Source of the DNA: Phycisphaerae bacterium
GTDB taxonomy: Bacteria > Planctomycetota > Phycisphaerae > UBA1845 > Fen-1342
Direction: 5' to 3'
DNA length: 64,000 nt
Assembly: GCA_022072445.1 (NCBI GenBank)
Contig: JAJVHV010000002.1
Coordinates: 1-64,000, forward strand
Made by a program: the position numbers and the translations under genes. Below are positions 27,155 through 36,900 of this stretch, one piece after another. The notes under the pieces were generated by a model. The model had not been told where the DNA came from, did not search any database, and saw only the letters and a program-made list of their open reading frames with translations. Numbering within the stretch: position 1 is the stretch's first letter; the number at the start of each line of letters is the position of its first letter.

Positions 27155-27338
27155 GCGCACATGATACGCCGCGGTTTTCCGGACGTGACTCGGCGCGAAC
27201 GCGCTCCTACAATTCGCCGTAAGGTCTTCGAGAGATTCGCGCGACCGTGGCCGGCCGCGCGGCAAACGCTGACGTGCCGGATGCCGGCGGTAGGAACGCA
27301 GCCGGCAGGTGGGTGCAATCCTGACCGAATTGACCCCG

Positions 27339-29810
27339 ATGCGCCGCCTCGCGAACCGCGCCCGCCTGTCGAATCGCGAATCGCCGACTGCGCCGATCCG
27401 CGGTGCGGCGCGCGCCGCGCTCACGCTGGCGCTGGCGCTGAGTTGTGTGCCCTGCGGGTTGGCGCAGCCGGTCTCGGGCAAGGTGGTGGCGGCCGGTTTT
27501 CGGGCCGACAATCAGACCGGCTACGTGGCGCGGCTGGGGCAGTGGATTCCGATCGTCTGCGAGCTGCGGGCCAATCAGAGCGACCATTTCCAGGGGCGGC
27601 TGGTCTGCGAGCAGCGCGACCTCGACGGCGACCGCGTCGCCTACGTCGAAGCGCCGCTGGTGGTCACCGGCGGCGGAGCGGACAAGCGTGCCTGGGTCTA
27701 CGCCGCCTCGCTGGGCAAAACAGGCGACGTGCCGCGCGGCGTCAACGTCGTGTCGGACGATGGCGCGCTGATCACCTCGCTGAACACGGCGTCGGCGGAG
27801 ATCGAGTTCCTCGATGATTGCACGATGCTGGTGCTCGACGTGAGCGACCGGCCGCTGGCGCGCCTGCAAGGGCGGATTCAGAGTTCCAACGCGTTTTCCC
27901 ACGACCGCTTCAACGATCGCAACTATCTCCGCGACTGCGTCGTCAGCAACATGCCCTGCGAGCAGTTGCCCGACCGGTGGTATGGCCTCGAAGCCGTCGA
28001 CGTCGTCATCTGGGACAAGCCCGCGCCCGCGCGGCTCAGCAACGCCCAGCTCGAAGCCCTCGCCACGTGGGTGCGATTCGGAGGACAACTCATCGTCGGC
28101 GTCGGCGAGTCCTGGGCGGCCATCCGCGGGACGGCGCTGGAGCCGCTGCTGCCCTACAAGGGCGATGAGCCGAACGTCGAAGCCCGCCGGCTGGGCCGTT
28201 TTCTTGACACGTTCAAGACCGGCGCCACGCCCGACGACGAATTCCCGCACCCGATTTCGGTTTGCATGGCGGCGCTGGCCGGCGGGAACGAGATGCGGAC
28301 CTGGTGGGACCGGCTGCCCGACGGGCGCACGGTCAACCTGATCGTCATGAATCCGGTTGGCGCGGGGCGCGTGACGGCCGTGGCCACGGCCATCAGCGAC
28401 CTGCTGAGCGTGAATGTCCGCAATGACTTCTATCACCAGCTACTCGACCTCCAGCCGGTCGCCGCCTCGTGGCTTCAGGCCGGGCGCGAGTCGTTTCTCG
28501 GGCCGCTCGCTAACAGCAATCTCGCCCAGCACATCACGCGGCCGACCGAGTTCGGCGGGGTGGGCGCCGTGCTGCGCTTTTCGGTCTTCGCGTTCGTCGT
28601 CGCGTACATCTTTGTCGCCACGCTCGGCTCGTGGTGGTGGCTGTCGCGGCAGGCGCTTTCGCACTTCAGTTGGACGGTGTTCGCTCTGTGCGCGATCGTC
28701 GCCAGCGTGCTCGGCGTGGCGATGGTCAACCTGACGCGCGGGCTGTCGACCGGACTGAATGCCGTGCAGATTGTCGACCTTGAGGCCGGACAGCGGCGTG
28801 GGGCGGGGCCGTGCTGGTTTGGCTACGCCAGCCCGGTGCGGCAGACGATCGACTTGTCGCTCGACGGCGCGGGCTGCTTTCTGCGGCCGATGACGCAGCC
28901 ACGAATGGTGAGCGAAAGCGAATACTCGACGCCGACACAGTACGAGGTTTTGCCGGCGCGGGCGACGCTGCACCGCGCGACGATGCGGGCGTCGCTCAAG
29001 CAGCTCGAAGGATTCTGGAGTGGCGAGCTGGACGGGACGGTAAGCGGGCAGATCGTCATCGACGGCCAGACCGGGCGCGTTTCCGACGAGAGCTGGCTGC
29101 GCAACGAGCTGGGGGCCGAGATCGTGCAGGCTTACCTGCTCTACCTCGATCCGCGCCTCGACCCCAGCAGCGTCTTTCGGGCCGCGCCGAGTGCTACGGA
29201 CTATCGCGGCGTGCTGAACTATCGCGGCGATCCGGCGATCTCCGCCATGAACGTGCTGGTGGCCGGCGTCGGCCCGCTCAAGCCCGGCGAGCGCACGGCC
29301 GCCGCCATCGGGGCGCGCGAGTACGCGCAGTTCGAGCGCGACTACGCCGCCTGGCAGGCCGACCCGAAGCCGGAGAGCGAGCCGTTTCTTCCGACGCTGC
29401 GCCGGCGGCAGCTCGAGTGGGTGCGGCAGTTTGCCACGGTTGTGCCCAGCGCCACGGCCGACCCTCGCTTCGGGGGCGTGCTGCTGGCGTCGACGCGCAG
29501 TCTCTATCTTCACATGGATGAAGCGATCCGGCGGATGGGGATCGAGCTGAGCAGCGACGGCATGAATGACATCGACATCAGCCACTGGCTGACGCGGAAC
29601 GAAGCGGCTCTGATTGCATTCACCGAGTCGCCCGGTCCGGCGCGGTTGCTGCGCAACGGCGCGCCGCGGCCGACGGACCGCGGGTACACGGTTTACCGCG
29701 TGCGCATTCCGGTCGTGCAGAAGGGCAAGTGGTCGGGGGCGCGACGCCCTGCGGAAACCGGCATGCCGGAGACGAGCGGGGCGCCGCAACCGGAGGCGGG
29801 CGACGAGTGA
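27339..29810 (+). CDS. Large membrane protein of unknown function linked to an ABC exporter
   Basis: The ATG at 27339 begins a signal peptide (ending PCGLAQ); a GTG at 27309 is the alternative. The 823-residue protein has an extracytoplasmic region (about 35-400) containing a class-I glutamine-amidotransferase-like stretch (LEALATWVRFGGQLIVGVGE). Two membrane helices (about 408-430 and 446-468) and a second large domain follow. The layout resembles accessory proteins encoded with gliding-type or DUF4350-type ABC systems in this phylum. The stop overlaps the ATPase start (GTGA), tying it to that transporter. No catalytic residues are evident. Function unknown. Confidence 0.72.
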   Translation: MRRLANRARLSNRESPTAPIRGAARAALTLALALSCVPCGLAQPVSGKVVAAGFRADNQTGYVARLGQWIPIVCELRANQSDHFQGRLVCEQRDLDGDRVAYVEAPLVVTGGGADKRAWVYAASLGKTGDVPRGVNVVSDDGALITSLNTASAEIEFLDDCTMLVLDVSDRPLARLQGRIQSSNAFSHDRFNDRNYLRDCVVSNMPCEQLPDRWYGLEAVDVVIWDKPAPARLSNAQLEALATWVRFGGQLIVGVGESWAAIRGTALEPLLPYKGDEPNVEARRLGRFLDTFKTGATPDDEFPHPISVCMAALAGGNEMRTWWDRLPDGRTVNLIVMNPVGAGRVTAVATAISDLLSVNVRNDFYHQLLDLQPVAASWLQAGRESFLGPLANSNLAQHITRPTEFGGVGAVLRFSVFAFVVAYIFVATLGSWWWLSRQALSHFSWTVFALCAIVASVLGVAMVNLTRGLSTGLNAVQIVDLEAGQRRGAGPCWFGYASPVRQTIDLSLDGAGCFLRPMTQPRMVSESEYSTPTQYEVLPARATLHRATMRASLKQLEGFWSGELDGTVSGQIVIDGQTGRVSDESWLRNELGAEIVQAYLLYLDPRLDPSSVFRAAPSATDYRGVLNYRGDPAISAMNVLVAGVGPLKPGERTAAAIGAREYAQFERDYAAWQADPKPESEPFLPTLRRRQLEWVRQFATVVPSATADPRFGGVLLASTRSLYLHMDEAIRRMGIELSSDGMNDIDISHWLTRNEAALIAFTESPGPARLLRNGAPRPTDRGYTVYRVRIPVVQKGKWSGARRPAETGMPETSGAPQPEAGDE

Positions 29811-30736
29811 TAGTGCAGACGATCAACCTGACGAAGCGTTACGGCAAGCTGGTGGCGCTGAACAACCTGCACCTCAACATTGAGGAAGGGGAGTGCTTCG
29901 GCTACATCGGCCCGAACGGGGCGGGCAAGACGACGACGATCAAGATTCTGGCGACGCTCATGCAGCCGACCTGGGGCGAGGCGCGGATCTGCGGTCTGGT
30001 GGTGGGCTACGAGAGCCGCAAGATCCGCCCGCTGATCGGCTATGTGCCCGACTATTTTGGCGCGTATGAAGACATGGTCGTTCAGGAATACCTGGAGTTC
30101 TTCGCCAGCGCCTACAACATCACGGGCAAGAAGCGCGCCCAGATCGTCGGCGACGTGCTGGAGCTGACCGACCTGACTTACAAGCGCGACGCGCTGGTGG
30201 ACTCGCTTTCCCGCGGCATGAAGCAGCGGCTCAGCATCGCCCGCGTCCTGCTGCACGACCCCAAGCTGCTGTTGCTCGATGAGCCGGCCAGCGGCCTCGA
30301 TCCGCGGGCACGCATCGAAATCCGCGAGTTGCTCAAGGAGCTGCGGCGGATGGGCAAGACGATCCTGATCAGCTCGCACATTCTGCCCGAACTAGCCGAC
30401 CTGTGTACCAGCATCGGCATCCTGGAGCAGGGGCAGCTCATCTACCAGGGCTCGGTGGTCGACGCGCTGCGCCGGGCGCGGACCGGCACGGTGGTGCACG
30501 TCATGACGCCCGACGACCACGAGCGCGCCCGGCAGGTGCTGAGCAATCTCGAGCACGTCGAGAGCGCCGAGCTGCGGAACGGCTCGATCGTGCTGAACCT
30601 GAACAGCCAGACGTCGGACTTCAGCTTCATCGCGCAGGCCATGCTGGCCAACAACCTGCGCATCCACGAGATCAAGCAGGAGGAGATCAACCTGGAGACG
30701 GCGTTCATGCGGCTGACGAAGGGGATTGTGCAGTAG
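29807..30736 (+). CDS. ABC transporter ATP-binding protein (ABC-2 type exporter)
   Basis: The GTG at 29807 overlaps the upstream stop (GTGA), with GGAGG ten bases before it. The 309-residue ATPase has Walker A GPNGAGKT (35-42), signature LSRGMKQR (134-141) and Walker B with LLLLDEPASGLD. The C-terminal part is the small extra domain seen in CcmA/NatA-type proteins. Its partner permease is at 31282-33165, beyond the inserted four-helix-bundle cassette. Substrate unknown; proteins of this type export lipids, glycans or drugs. Confidence 0.93.
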   Translation: MIVQTINLTKRYGKLVALNNLHLNIEEGECFGYIGPNGAGKTTTIKILATLMQPTWGEARICGLVVGYESRKIRPLIGYVPDYFGAYEDMVVQEYLEFFASAYNITGKKRAQIVGDVLELTDLTYKRDALVDSLSRGMKQRLSIARVLLHDPKLLLLDEPASGLDPRARIEIRELLKELRRMGKTILISSHILPELADLCTSIGILEQGQLIYQGSVVDALRRARTGTVVHVMTPDDHERARQVLSNLEHVESAELRNGSIVLNLNSQTSDFSFIAQAMLANNLRIHEIKQEEINLETAFMRLTKGIVQ

Positions 30737-30739
30737 AGC

Positions 30740-30767
30740 GTTCAGGGTTCAGGGTTCGGGGTTCAGG
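30740..30767. repeat. Left GTTCAGG-type array
   Basis: About four imperfect 7-8-bp units (GTTCAGG, GTTCAGG, GTTCGGG, GTTCAGG), starting three bases after the ATPase stop codon. It is the inverse of the array at 31237-31281. Confidence 0.85.
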
Positions 30768-30821
30768 AAGACAGCGGGTACTTTTCCAGGCTCAGACAGC
30801 GAGGCAGAAGTGGCAGAGTTC

Positions 30822-31241
30822 ATGCGAGTCGAGGATCTGGTCGTCTATCAGAGACTCTGCCAACTGCACCTGCAAATCTGTGAACTGGCGCGGGGCTGGC
30901 CCGCTGAAGAGCGCTACGAGCTGGGGTCGCAGATTCGGCGCTCGTCGAACAGCTCGCCCGCGAACCTGGCGGAGAAACACAGCGATCGGCACGTCCGTAA
31001 CAAGATCGAAGGAATCAACCGCGCTCGCGGTGAGGCCCTCGAGACGATTCACCACCTGTACATCGCCAAACTAAAGACGTACGTCTCGGAGGAGATGTAC
31101 ACCCACCTGCGCGCGCAGTATCTCGAATGTGTGCGGATGCTGAACGGGATGGAGCGGACGCTGGAGCGGCACATATCGCCCACTGATCAACGCTGGCCCG
31201 ATGTGTCGAACCATACAATCGAGAGGCGGGTGCAGACCTGA
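30822..31241 (+). CDS. Four-helix-bundle protein (23S rRNA intervening-sequence/Avd-like family)
   Basis: The ATG at 30822 is chosen; a GTG at 30810 is possible. The 139-residue protein matches the TIGR02436-type four-helix-bundle family: VEDLVVYQRLCQLHLQICE, then RYELGSQIRRSSNSSPANLAE and the long helix EALETIHHLYIAKLKTY. Relatives are encoded in intervening sequences within 23S rRNA genes and as accessory (Avd) proteins of diversity-generating retroelements; most are of unknown function and may bind nucleic acid. The gene is bounded by inverted heptamer arrays and interrupts an ABC transporter operon. No reverse transcriptase is nearby. The last codons lie in the right array. Confidence 0.88.
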   Translation: MRVEDLVVYQRLCQLHLQICELARGWPAEERYELGSQIRRSSNSSPANLAEKHSDRHVRNKIEGINRARGEALETIHHLYIAKLKTYVSEEMYTHLRAQYLECVRMLNGMERTLERHISPTDQRWPDVSNHTIERRVQT

Positions 31242-31281
31242 ACCCTGAAACCCGAACCCTGAACCCTGAACCCCGAACCCC
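31237..31281. repeat. Right CCTGAAC-type array, abutting the permease start
   Basis: About six imperfect 7-8-bp units (CCTGAAC, CCTGAAA, CCCGAAC, CCTGAAC, CCTGAAC, CCCGAAC), running to the base before the permease ATG at 31282. It is the inverse of 30740-30767. It occupies the place where the permease ribosome-binding site should be. Confidence 0.85.
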
Positions 31282-33165
31282 ATGACCTTTCTTCACGACC
31301 TCGCCCGTTGGTTCTGGAAGCTCCTGCCAGCCAATCCCATCCTGGTTCGTGTCGTCTCGGCCGGGGGGAAGCGCAAGCGGCACCTCGCCGTGCGCACCGC
31401 CTATCTCGGCATCCTCTTCGTCTTTCTCGTCCTCAGTCAGACCATCGGCGAGCCCGGCACCCCGTCGCTAGCCGCGCTGGCCAAGCACTCCAGCCGCGTC
31501 TTCATGCAGGTCAGCTTCGTGCAGCTCGCGCTCATGTGCCTGATCGCGCCCGTCTTCACGGCCGGCGCCATCACGCAGGAAAAAGATTCGAACACCTTTA
31601 ACATCCTGCTCTCCACGCCGCTCAGCGACGGCCAGATCGTCCTCGGCACGCTCCTCAGCCGGCTCTATTTCGTCTGGATGCTGCTGCTCTCCGGCCTGCC
31701 GATCTTCTGCATCACCATGATCTATGGCGGCGTGACGATGCCCGAGGTGTTCGAGAGCTTCGGATTGGCGGCGACGACTGCCTTCATCACCGGCTCGCTG
31801 GCGATCGCGATCAGCATGATGAAGGTCGGCACGCAACGCACGATCTTCTCCTTTTTCCTGGGCATCGCGCTGTATCTGCTGGTCGTCGGCGCGCTGGCAC
31901 GTGCCCCCGTGACGTGGATCGCCGAGGCCAAGGTCGGCACGACCCTGAACGTCAAGATGAGCTGGCTCGCGCCCTTCCACCCGTTCCTGAGCCTTCTGGT
32001 CGTCACCGGCCAGACGCCCGCGCCCAGCTACGCCGAGGTGCAGCACTACACGTGGCCCTGGCCGTGGCTGCTTTCCAGCCCGCATTACGCCTACATGCTG
32101 GCCACGACGCTGGGCTCGATCGCGCTGATCATCGGCAGTCACTTCAATGTTCGGCGGACGGCGTCGCAGTCTGACAGCAGTCTGGTGCAGCGCGTCTTGG
32201 CGCGGTTCACGCACGCTCCGATCGGCGAAGTGCGCCGCAAGCCGCGCCGCGTCTGGAACAACCCGATCGCCTGGCGCGAGGCCGCGACGCGCGGCTCGGC
32301 CGCCGGTCGCTCGCGTCTGCGCTGGGCATTCCTGGTCGTCGCGGTGGCTGCGGCGTTCGGGCTGCTGATCGCTTTCGAGACCGGCTGGCAGAGCTGGAGT
32401 ACGACACAGATTCGCGCGGCGCTTACCGCGCTGGTTTGGATCGAACTCGCCATCATCCTGCTGGTCGTGACCAACACGGCGGCTTCGACGTTGACGCGCG
32501 AGCGCGACGCCGGCACGATCGACCTGCTGCTCGCGACCCCGCTGACGAGCAAGTACATCGGGGCCGGCATGCTGCGCGGGCTGGTCAGCTTTGTGATTCC
32601 GCTGATCGCGGCGCCGACGCTGACGGTGGCGCTGTTCTTCGTCGCCGACGCGCTCCGCGCTGCGTCGGGCCGCATTCCGCCCGGCGAGGCCGCGGCTGTG
32701 GCGGCCGCCGGAGCCAACGCCGTGCCATCGCGATGGGTGACGACGCCCGAGGCTGTGGTGCTGACGCCGCTGCTGATCGTGGCCTTCGCCGCCGCCGCCG
32801 CCATGATCGGACTTTCCCGTTCGCTGAATTCGAAGAAGACGACGCAGGCCGTGATGACCGCGACCGGACTGGTGCTCATGGCCTCGGTGGTGCTGTGGGG
32901 CTGCGTGATGGCGATCATTCCGGCGGGGTCGGAAATCGCGGCGATCTTTGTCCCGTTCTCCCCGTTCCCCAGTCTGCACGCGCTGATCGACTATCAGAGC
33001 GCCTGCGGCGCCGCCAGCGGCAGCCCGGGTGAAGCGCTCCGCGCCCGCACGCTGCGCGCTTTCATGAGTCTGATCTCCGCCGGCGTCTACGCCGGCATCG
33101 TCGCCGCCATGTACAACCATCTGGTGCGCGGCTTTGACATGACGATTCGCCGGCAGTCGGCCTGA
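31282..33165 (+). CDS. ABC-2 type transporter permease
   Basis: This 627-residue protein has about twelve membrane segments in two similar halves, each with a soluble stretch (TFNILLSTPLSDGQIVLGT and TIDLLLATPLTSKYIGAGM). The repeated LL.TPL motif after a cytoplasmic EKDS or ERDA sequence is typical of ABC-2 permeases. It pairs with the ATPase at 29807-30736. No Shine-Dalgarno sequence precedes the ATG because the heptamer array reaches it, so translation may be weak or use another mechanism. Confidence 0.9.
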   Translation: MTFLHDLARWFWKLLPANPILVRVVSAGGKRKRHLAVRTAYLGILFVFLVLSQTIGEPGTPSLAALAKHSSRVFMQVSFVQLALMCLIAPVFTAGAITQEKDSNTFNILLSTPLSDGQIVLGTLLSRLYFVWMLLLSGLPIFCITMIYGGVTMPEVFESFGLAATTAFITGSLAIAISMMKVGTQRTIFSFFLGIALYLLVVGALARAPVTWIAEAKVGTTLNVKMSWLAPFHPFLSLLVVTGQTPAPSYAEVQHYTWPWPWLLSSPHYAYMLATTLGSIALIIGSHFNVRRTASQSDSSLVQRVLARFTHAPIGEVRRKPRRVWNNPIAWREAATRGSAAGRSRLRWAFLVVAVAAAFGLLIAFETGWQSWSTTQIRAALTALVWIELAIILLVVTNTAASTLTRERDAGTIDLLLATPLTSKYIGAGMLRGLVSFVIPLIAAPTLTVALFFVADALRAASGRIPPGEAAAVAAAGANAVPSRWVTTPEAVVLTPLLIVAFAAAAAMIGLSRSLNSKKTTQAVMTATGLVLMASVVLWGCVMAIIPAGSEIAAIFVPFSPFPSLHALIDYQSACGAASGSPGEALRARTLRAFMSLISAGVYAGIVAAMYNHLVRGFDMTIRRQSA

Positions 33166-33169
33166 AGGC

Positions 33170-33997
33170 ATGGAGCCGCAACCGCACATCGCGGCGGAAG
33201 GTCCGCTCGCGCTCGTCCAGGACGGCGGCGCAGCGTTCCGCGCGTTCAGCACCGCCCACGTAGTCACTCTGCTGATCTGCGCGGCCGTGGCCGTCGGACT
33301 CTGCTGGCTGGTGCGCGGCGGGGCAGCGCGGCTTCGCCGTCCCGTTCTGTTGCTGGTCGGCATCACGCTGCTGGCCGCCGAGCTTTGGGCCCGCGGCGAA
33401 CCGCTGAGCTCCGGGACATGGAGCGCGCGCAGCTCGCTGCCGCTGCACTTGTGCGATCTGGCGGCGTTTGTGGCTTCCCTCGCGCTGCTGCGCGAGGCCG
33501 TCGCCGGCGAGGCGGCGCGCCGCGCGTCCACGCCGCAGTTCCTGGCTGAACTGACCTACTACTGGGGTCTGGGCGGCGGGACGCAGGCGCTGCTGACGCC
33601 CGAGCTCGACGCGCCGCTCGGCAGTCCGCGCTTCTTCGTGTTCTTCGTCAGCCACGGTTTGACGCTGGCGGCGGCGCTGCTGCTCACGGTCGGGCTGCGC
33701 CGGCCGCCGCGCCCGGGGTCGGCGCTGCGCGTCTGGCTGCTGACGAGCTGCTTTGTGCCGCCGATGCTCGTCGTGAACGCGCTGACCGGCGGCAACTACA
33801 TGTACGTGCGCGGCAAACCCGCCAAGCCGTCGCTGTACGACTATTTTGGTCCGTGGCCCTGGTCGATCCTGTCGCTGGAAGCCGCGGCGCTGCTCATCAT
33901 GCACGTCTGCTACCTGCCGTATTTCCTGACGCGCCCGCGCCGCAACACCACCGCGGACTTGCGCAGCCCGATTGGATCGGCCGGCCGACCGAACTAA
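33170..33997 (+). CDS. YwaF/TIGR02206-family integral membrane protein
   Basis: This 275-residue protein has about seven membrane helices and the family landmarks: an LPLHLCDLAAF segment near 90-100 and a NYMYVRGKPAKPSLYDYFGP segment followed by WPWSI near the C-terminus. It starts four bases after the permease stop, so it is in the same transcript. The family has no established function. Confidence 0.88.
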   Translation: MEPQPHIAAEGPLALVQDGGAAFRAFSTAHVVTLLICAAVAVGLCWLVRGGAARLRRPVLLLVGITLLAAELWARGEPLSSGTWSARSSLPLHLCDLAAFVASLALLREAVAGEAARRASTPQFLAELTYYWGLGGGTQALLTPELDAPLGSPRFFVFFVSHGLTLAAALLLTVGLRRPPRPGSALRVWLLTSCFVPPMLVVNALTGGNYMYVRGKPAKPSLYDYFGPWPWSILSLEAAALLIMHVCYLPYFLTRPRRNTTADLRSPIGSAGRPN

Positions 33998-33998
33998 G

Positions 33999-36900
33999 AT
34001 GTCGGCCGAAATGACCTTCCGGCTGACGGGCTATTCGGCGAATGCGTGGCGGCGCGCCAGCAAGCGGCGCGCGGGCTGCCGCGCGGCGACCGTGCTCATC
34101 GCGGCCGCGCTGCTCGCCAGACCAGCGAGCGCGCAGACCAGCGCAGCCTCGCAGCCGGCCGATCCGCAAACCGCGCCCGCCTCGCAGCCGGCCAGCACCT
34201 CGGCGGCGTCGGAACCCGCCGCCACGCCACGACGCGTCGAGCCGTCGGCGGCGGAGATCAGCGCCGAGCGCGTGCGTGAGGAGATGGCGCGGATCCAGGC
34301 GGACACGACGCTCTCCGACACGGCCCGCGCTGCCGCGCTGAAACTCTGCGAAGACGCCATCGCTCAGCTCGCGGCGGCCGAGCAGAATTCGGCCAAGGCC
34401 GCCGGCTTCGCGGAGATGGTCGCCGGCACTCCCGACCAGCTCGACCAGGTCAATCAGGAGCTTTCGCGGCCGCTGGTTTCGTCGCTTCCCGCCGGCGAAG
34501 TCGAGCCGCCGTCGTCGCAGCCGGCGGTCGCGAGCATCCTTTCGAAGCTCGAGGCCGAACTCGCCGCGCAGCGTGACCGCCTCGCCGCCGCGCAGCAGGC
34601 ATTGGCGAACTGGGACATCGAGATTTCGCAGCGCGCCGAGCGTCTGATCAAAATTCCAGAGCAGCGCACCCGCGGCCAGGAGCAGCTTGCGGCGCTTACG
34701 CAGCAGTTGACCGCGCAGGCCGGCCCGGCCGAGTCCGAGTCCGAGTCGGCCGAGCTGGCTTCGGCCCGCCGGCTGCTGCTGCTGGCACAGAAACGCGCGA
34801 TCGAGTCGCGGCTCGAAACGCTGCGGCAGGAGCATACCTGCCTGACGGCGCAGGGCGAGCTGCTGGCGAAGCGCCGCGATCTGGCGGCGCGCGACGTCGT
34901 CGTGGCGCAGGAATCGCTCGACATCTGGCAATCGTTCGTCGACGAGCAGCGTGCCGCGGCCGCGGCACGCGCGCAGCGCGACGCCGAGCTGGCACGCGAG
35001 GAGGCACTGCGGCGCGACCCGCAGTTGGCGCAGCTCTTCGACCGGAACGCCGAGCTGAGCCGCGCCTCGGCCGAGGTGGCCGAGCGCATCAAGCAGCTCG
35101 AGGCCGAAGCCGCGACGATCGAGGCGGTCAGTGCCCGCCTGAAGGCCGAGCAGAGCGACATCCAGACCAACGTCGCCGCGGTCGGCGCCACTGATCTGAT
35201 CGCCACTTTGCTGCGCGAGAGCCGCAACGCGCTTCCCGATCTGCGTGTCCATCGCCGACGCATGGGCGACGTCGACGAGGAATTCGGTCGCGCGGCGCTG
35301 GAGCAGAAGCGTTACGCCGAGCAACGCCGTGCCCTGGGCGTGGTTGCCGTCGCCGTCAACGATTTTCTGAACCGCCTGGTGCCCGCGCCGAGCGAGGCGC
35401 AGCGCCAGAGTCTGTCCGCGACCGTGCAGAACGAGCTCTCGAAGCGGCAGCAGATTCTCGACGAACTCGCGATGCGCTACGGCGCCTATCGCGGTGCCCT
35501 GGCGCGCGTCCGTTTCGGCGAGAAGACGCTGATTGACCTGAGCACCGCGCTGCGGGCCTACATCGACGAGCACATTCTGTGGGTTCGCAGCAACGAGCCG
35601 CTCAAGTGGCAGGACACCGCCCGCCTGCGCGACGGCGTGGTCTGGCTCGCCGACCCATTCCGCTGGCAGGCCGCGGTCCGCCTGCTGCGGGCCGACTTCA
35701 CCCTTCAGCCGCTCACCGTCGGGTTCTCCATCGCCGCCCTCGTCGCGCTGGCCGCCGGCCGTCCGTTCTTCACCCGCCGGCTGCGGCGGATCAGCGACGA
35801 CGTCGGCCGCATGCGCACCGACCGCTTCACGCTCACGATCCGCGCCCTGTTCTGCACGGCAGCGATCGCCGGACCGGTTCCCGCCGCCCTCGGAATTCTC
35901 GCGTGGCGGCTCGTCTCCGCGGCGGGCGACCCGCTCGCCGCCGAGCTCGCGCGGGCAGCATCCGCCGACACAGCCTTCGCTTTCTCCGTCTCCGCCGGCC
36001 TGGCTCAGTTTGCCCGCGCCGTCTTCATATTCGAGCTGATCCGCTACGCCTGTCGCCCGAGCGGACTGTGCGACGCGCACTTCCGCTGGCCCGCGCACAA
36101 CCTGCGCGTGGTCCGCGTCAATTTTCTCTGGATCATTGTCGTCGCCGCACCGTCCATCCTGCTGACCACGATGGCCGAGACGCTCCGTGGCGACGAGCTC
36201 TCGGCGATCGCGCGGGCCGCCTTTCTCGTCACGACAATCGCGACGGCGGTTTTCATGTTTCGCGTGCTCAGCCCGCGGCGCGGCCTGCTGCGCGACACGC
36301 TGCGACGATTCGAGAACGGCTGGCTGAACCGGCTGCGCTACGTCTGGTTCCCGGCCGTTGTTCTGCTGCCGCTCTTCCTCGGAACGCTCGCCGCCCTGGG
36401 CTACTACTACGGCGCGCTTCAGATTCACCGCCGCATCGCTTTCTCCATCTGGCTGATCGCCGGCACGCTGATCGCGCACGCGCTGATGCTGCGGCTGATT
36501 TTCATCGAGCACCGCCGGCTGGCCATCGAGCAATTCCGCCGCCGGCGCGACGCGCTGAAAGCCGAAGCCCGCGAAGCCGGCCGCGTCTCCGAGGCGGGCG
36601 AAACGCAGGTCGTTGTCGAGGAGCCCGAAGTCGACCTCTCGATGATCGACGTCCAAACCCGCAAGCTGCTCCGCAGCGCCTTTTTCTTCGGACTGCTGAT
36701 CGGCGGCTGGCTGATCTGGTCCGACGTGCTGCCCGCTCTGGGTTTCCTGCGCAATTTCGAGTTGATCAGCGCGGGAACGGCGGAGGTTGCCGCGGCTCCC
36801 GACGTGGTTCAGCCCGCGCCCGGTGCCCCCATGGCGGTCGCGCCGCCCGCGGACGGTTCGCCCGCCGTCGCGCCCAGCGCCCGGGGTGCCCTGACGCTGG

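Larger units (their letters stand above)
30740..31281. mobile_element. Putative cassette: four-helix-bundle gene between inverted heptamer arrays
   Basis: The left array (30740-30767) consists of GTTCAGG-type heptamers (GTTCAGGGTTCAGGGTTC and so on). The right array (31237-31281) is the same sequence inverted (CCTGAACCCTGAAACCCG and so on). Between them lies one small gene. The unit fits exactly between the stop of an ABC ATPase and the ATG of its permease, which are normally adjacent. This looks like an insertion, but no transposase, target duplication or second copy can be shown within the window. Confidence 0.5.

Noticed and set aside
24515-27511. ComEC start at 27511
   Set aside because: The extra 119 residues are Arg-rich, overlap the divergent gene and show no family similarity; 27154 fits the ComEC N-terminus.
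30740-30767. Telomere or replicon end (GTTCAGGG repeats)
   Set aside because: The arrays are short, internal and inverted around a gene inside an operon, with normal genes continuing on both sides.
30740-31281. Diversity-generating retroelement (Avd relative present)
   Set aside because: No reverse transcriptase, template repeat or variable repeat is seen nearby; only the helical-bundle gene and inverted arrays.
31468-33531. Long minus-strand frame opposite the ABC-2 permease
   Set aside because: Low-complexity Arg/Gln-rich shadow; the plus strand has membrane helices and ABC-2 motifs.
33897-36656. Long minus-strand frame opposite the MscK-like gene
   Set aside because: No domain seen; the composition follows from the Ala/Gln/Glu-rich coiled-coil on the other strand.
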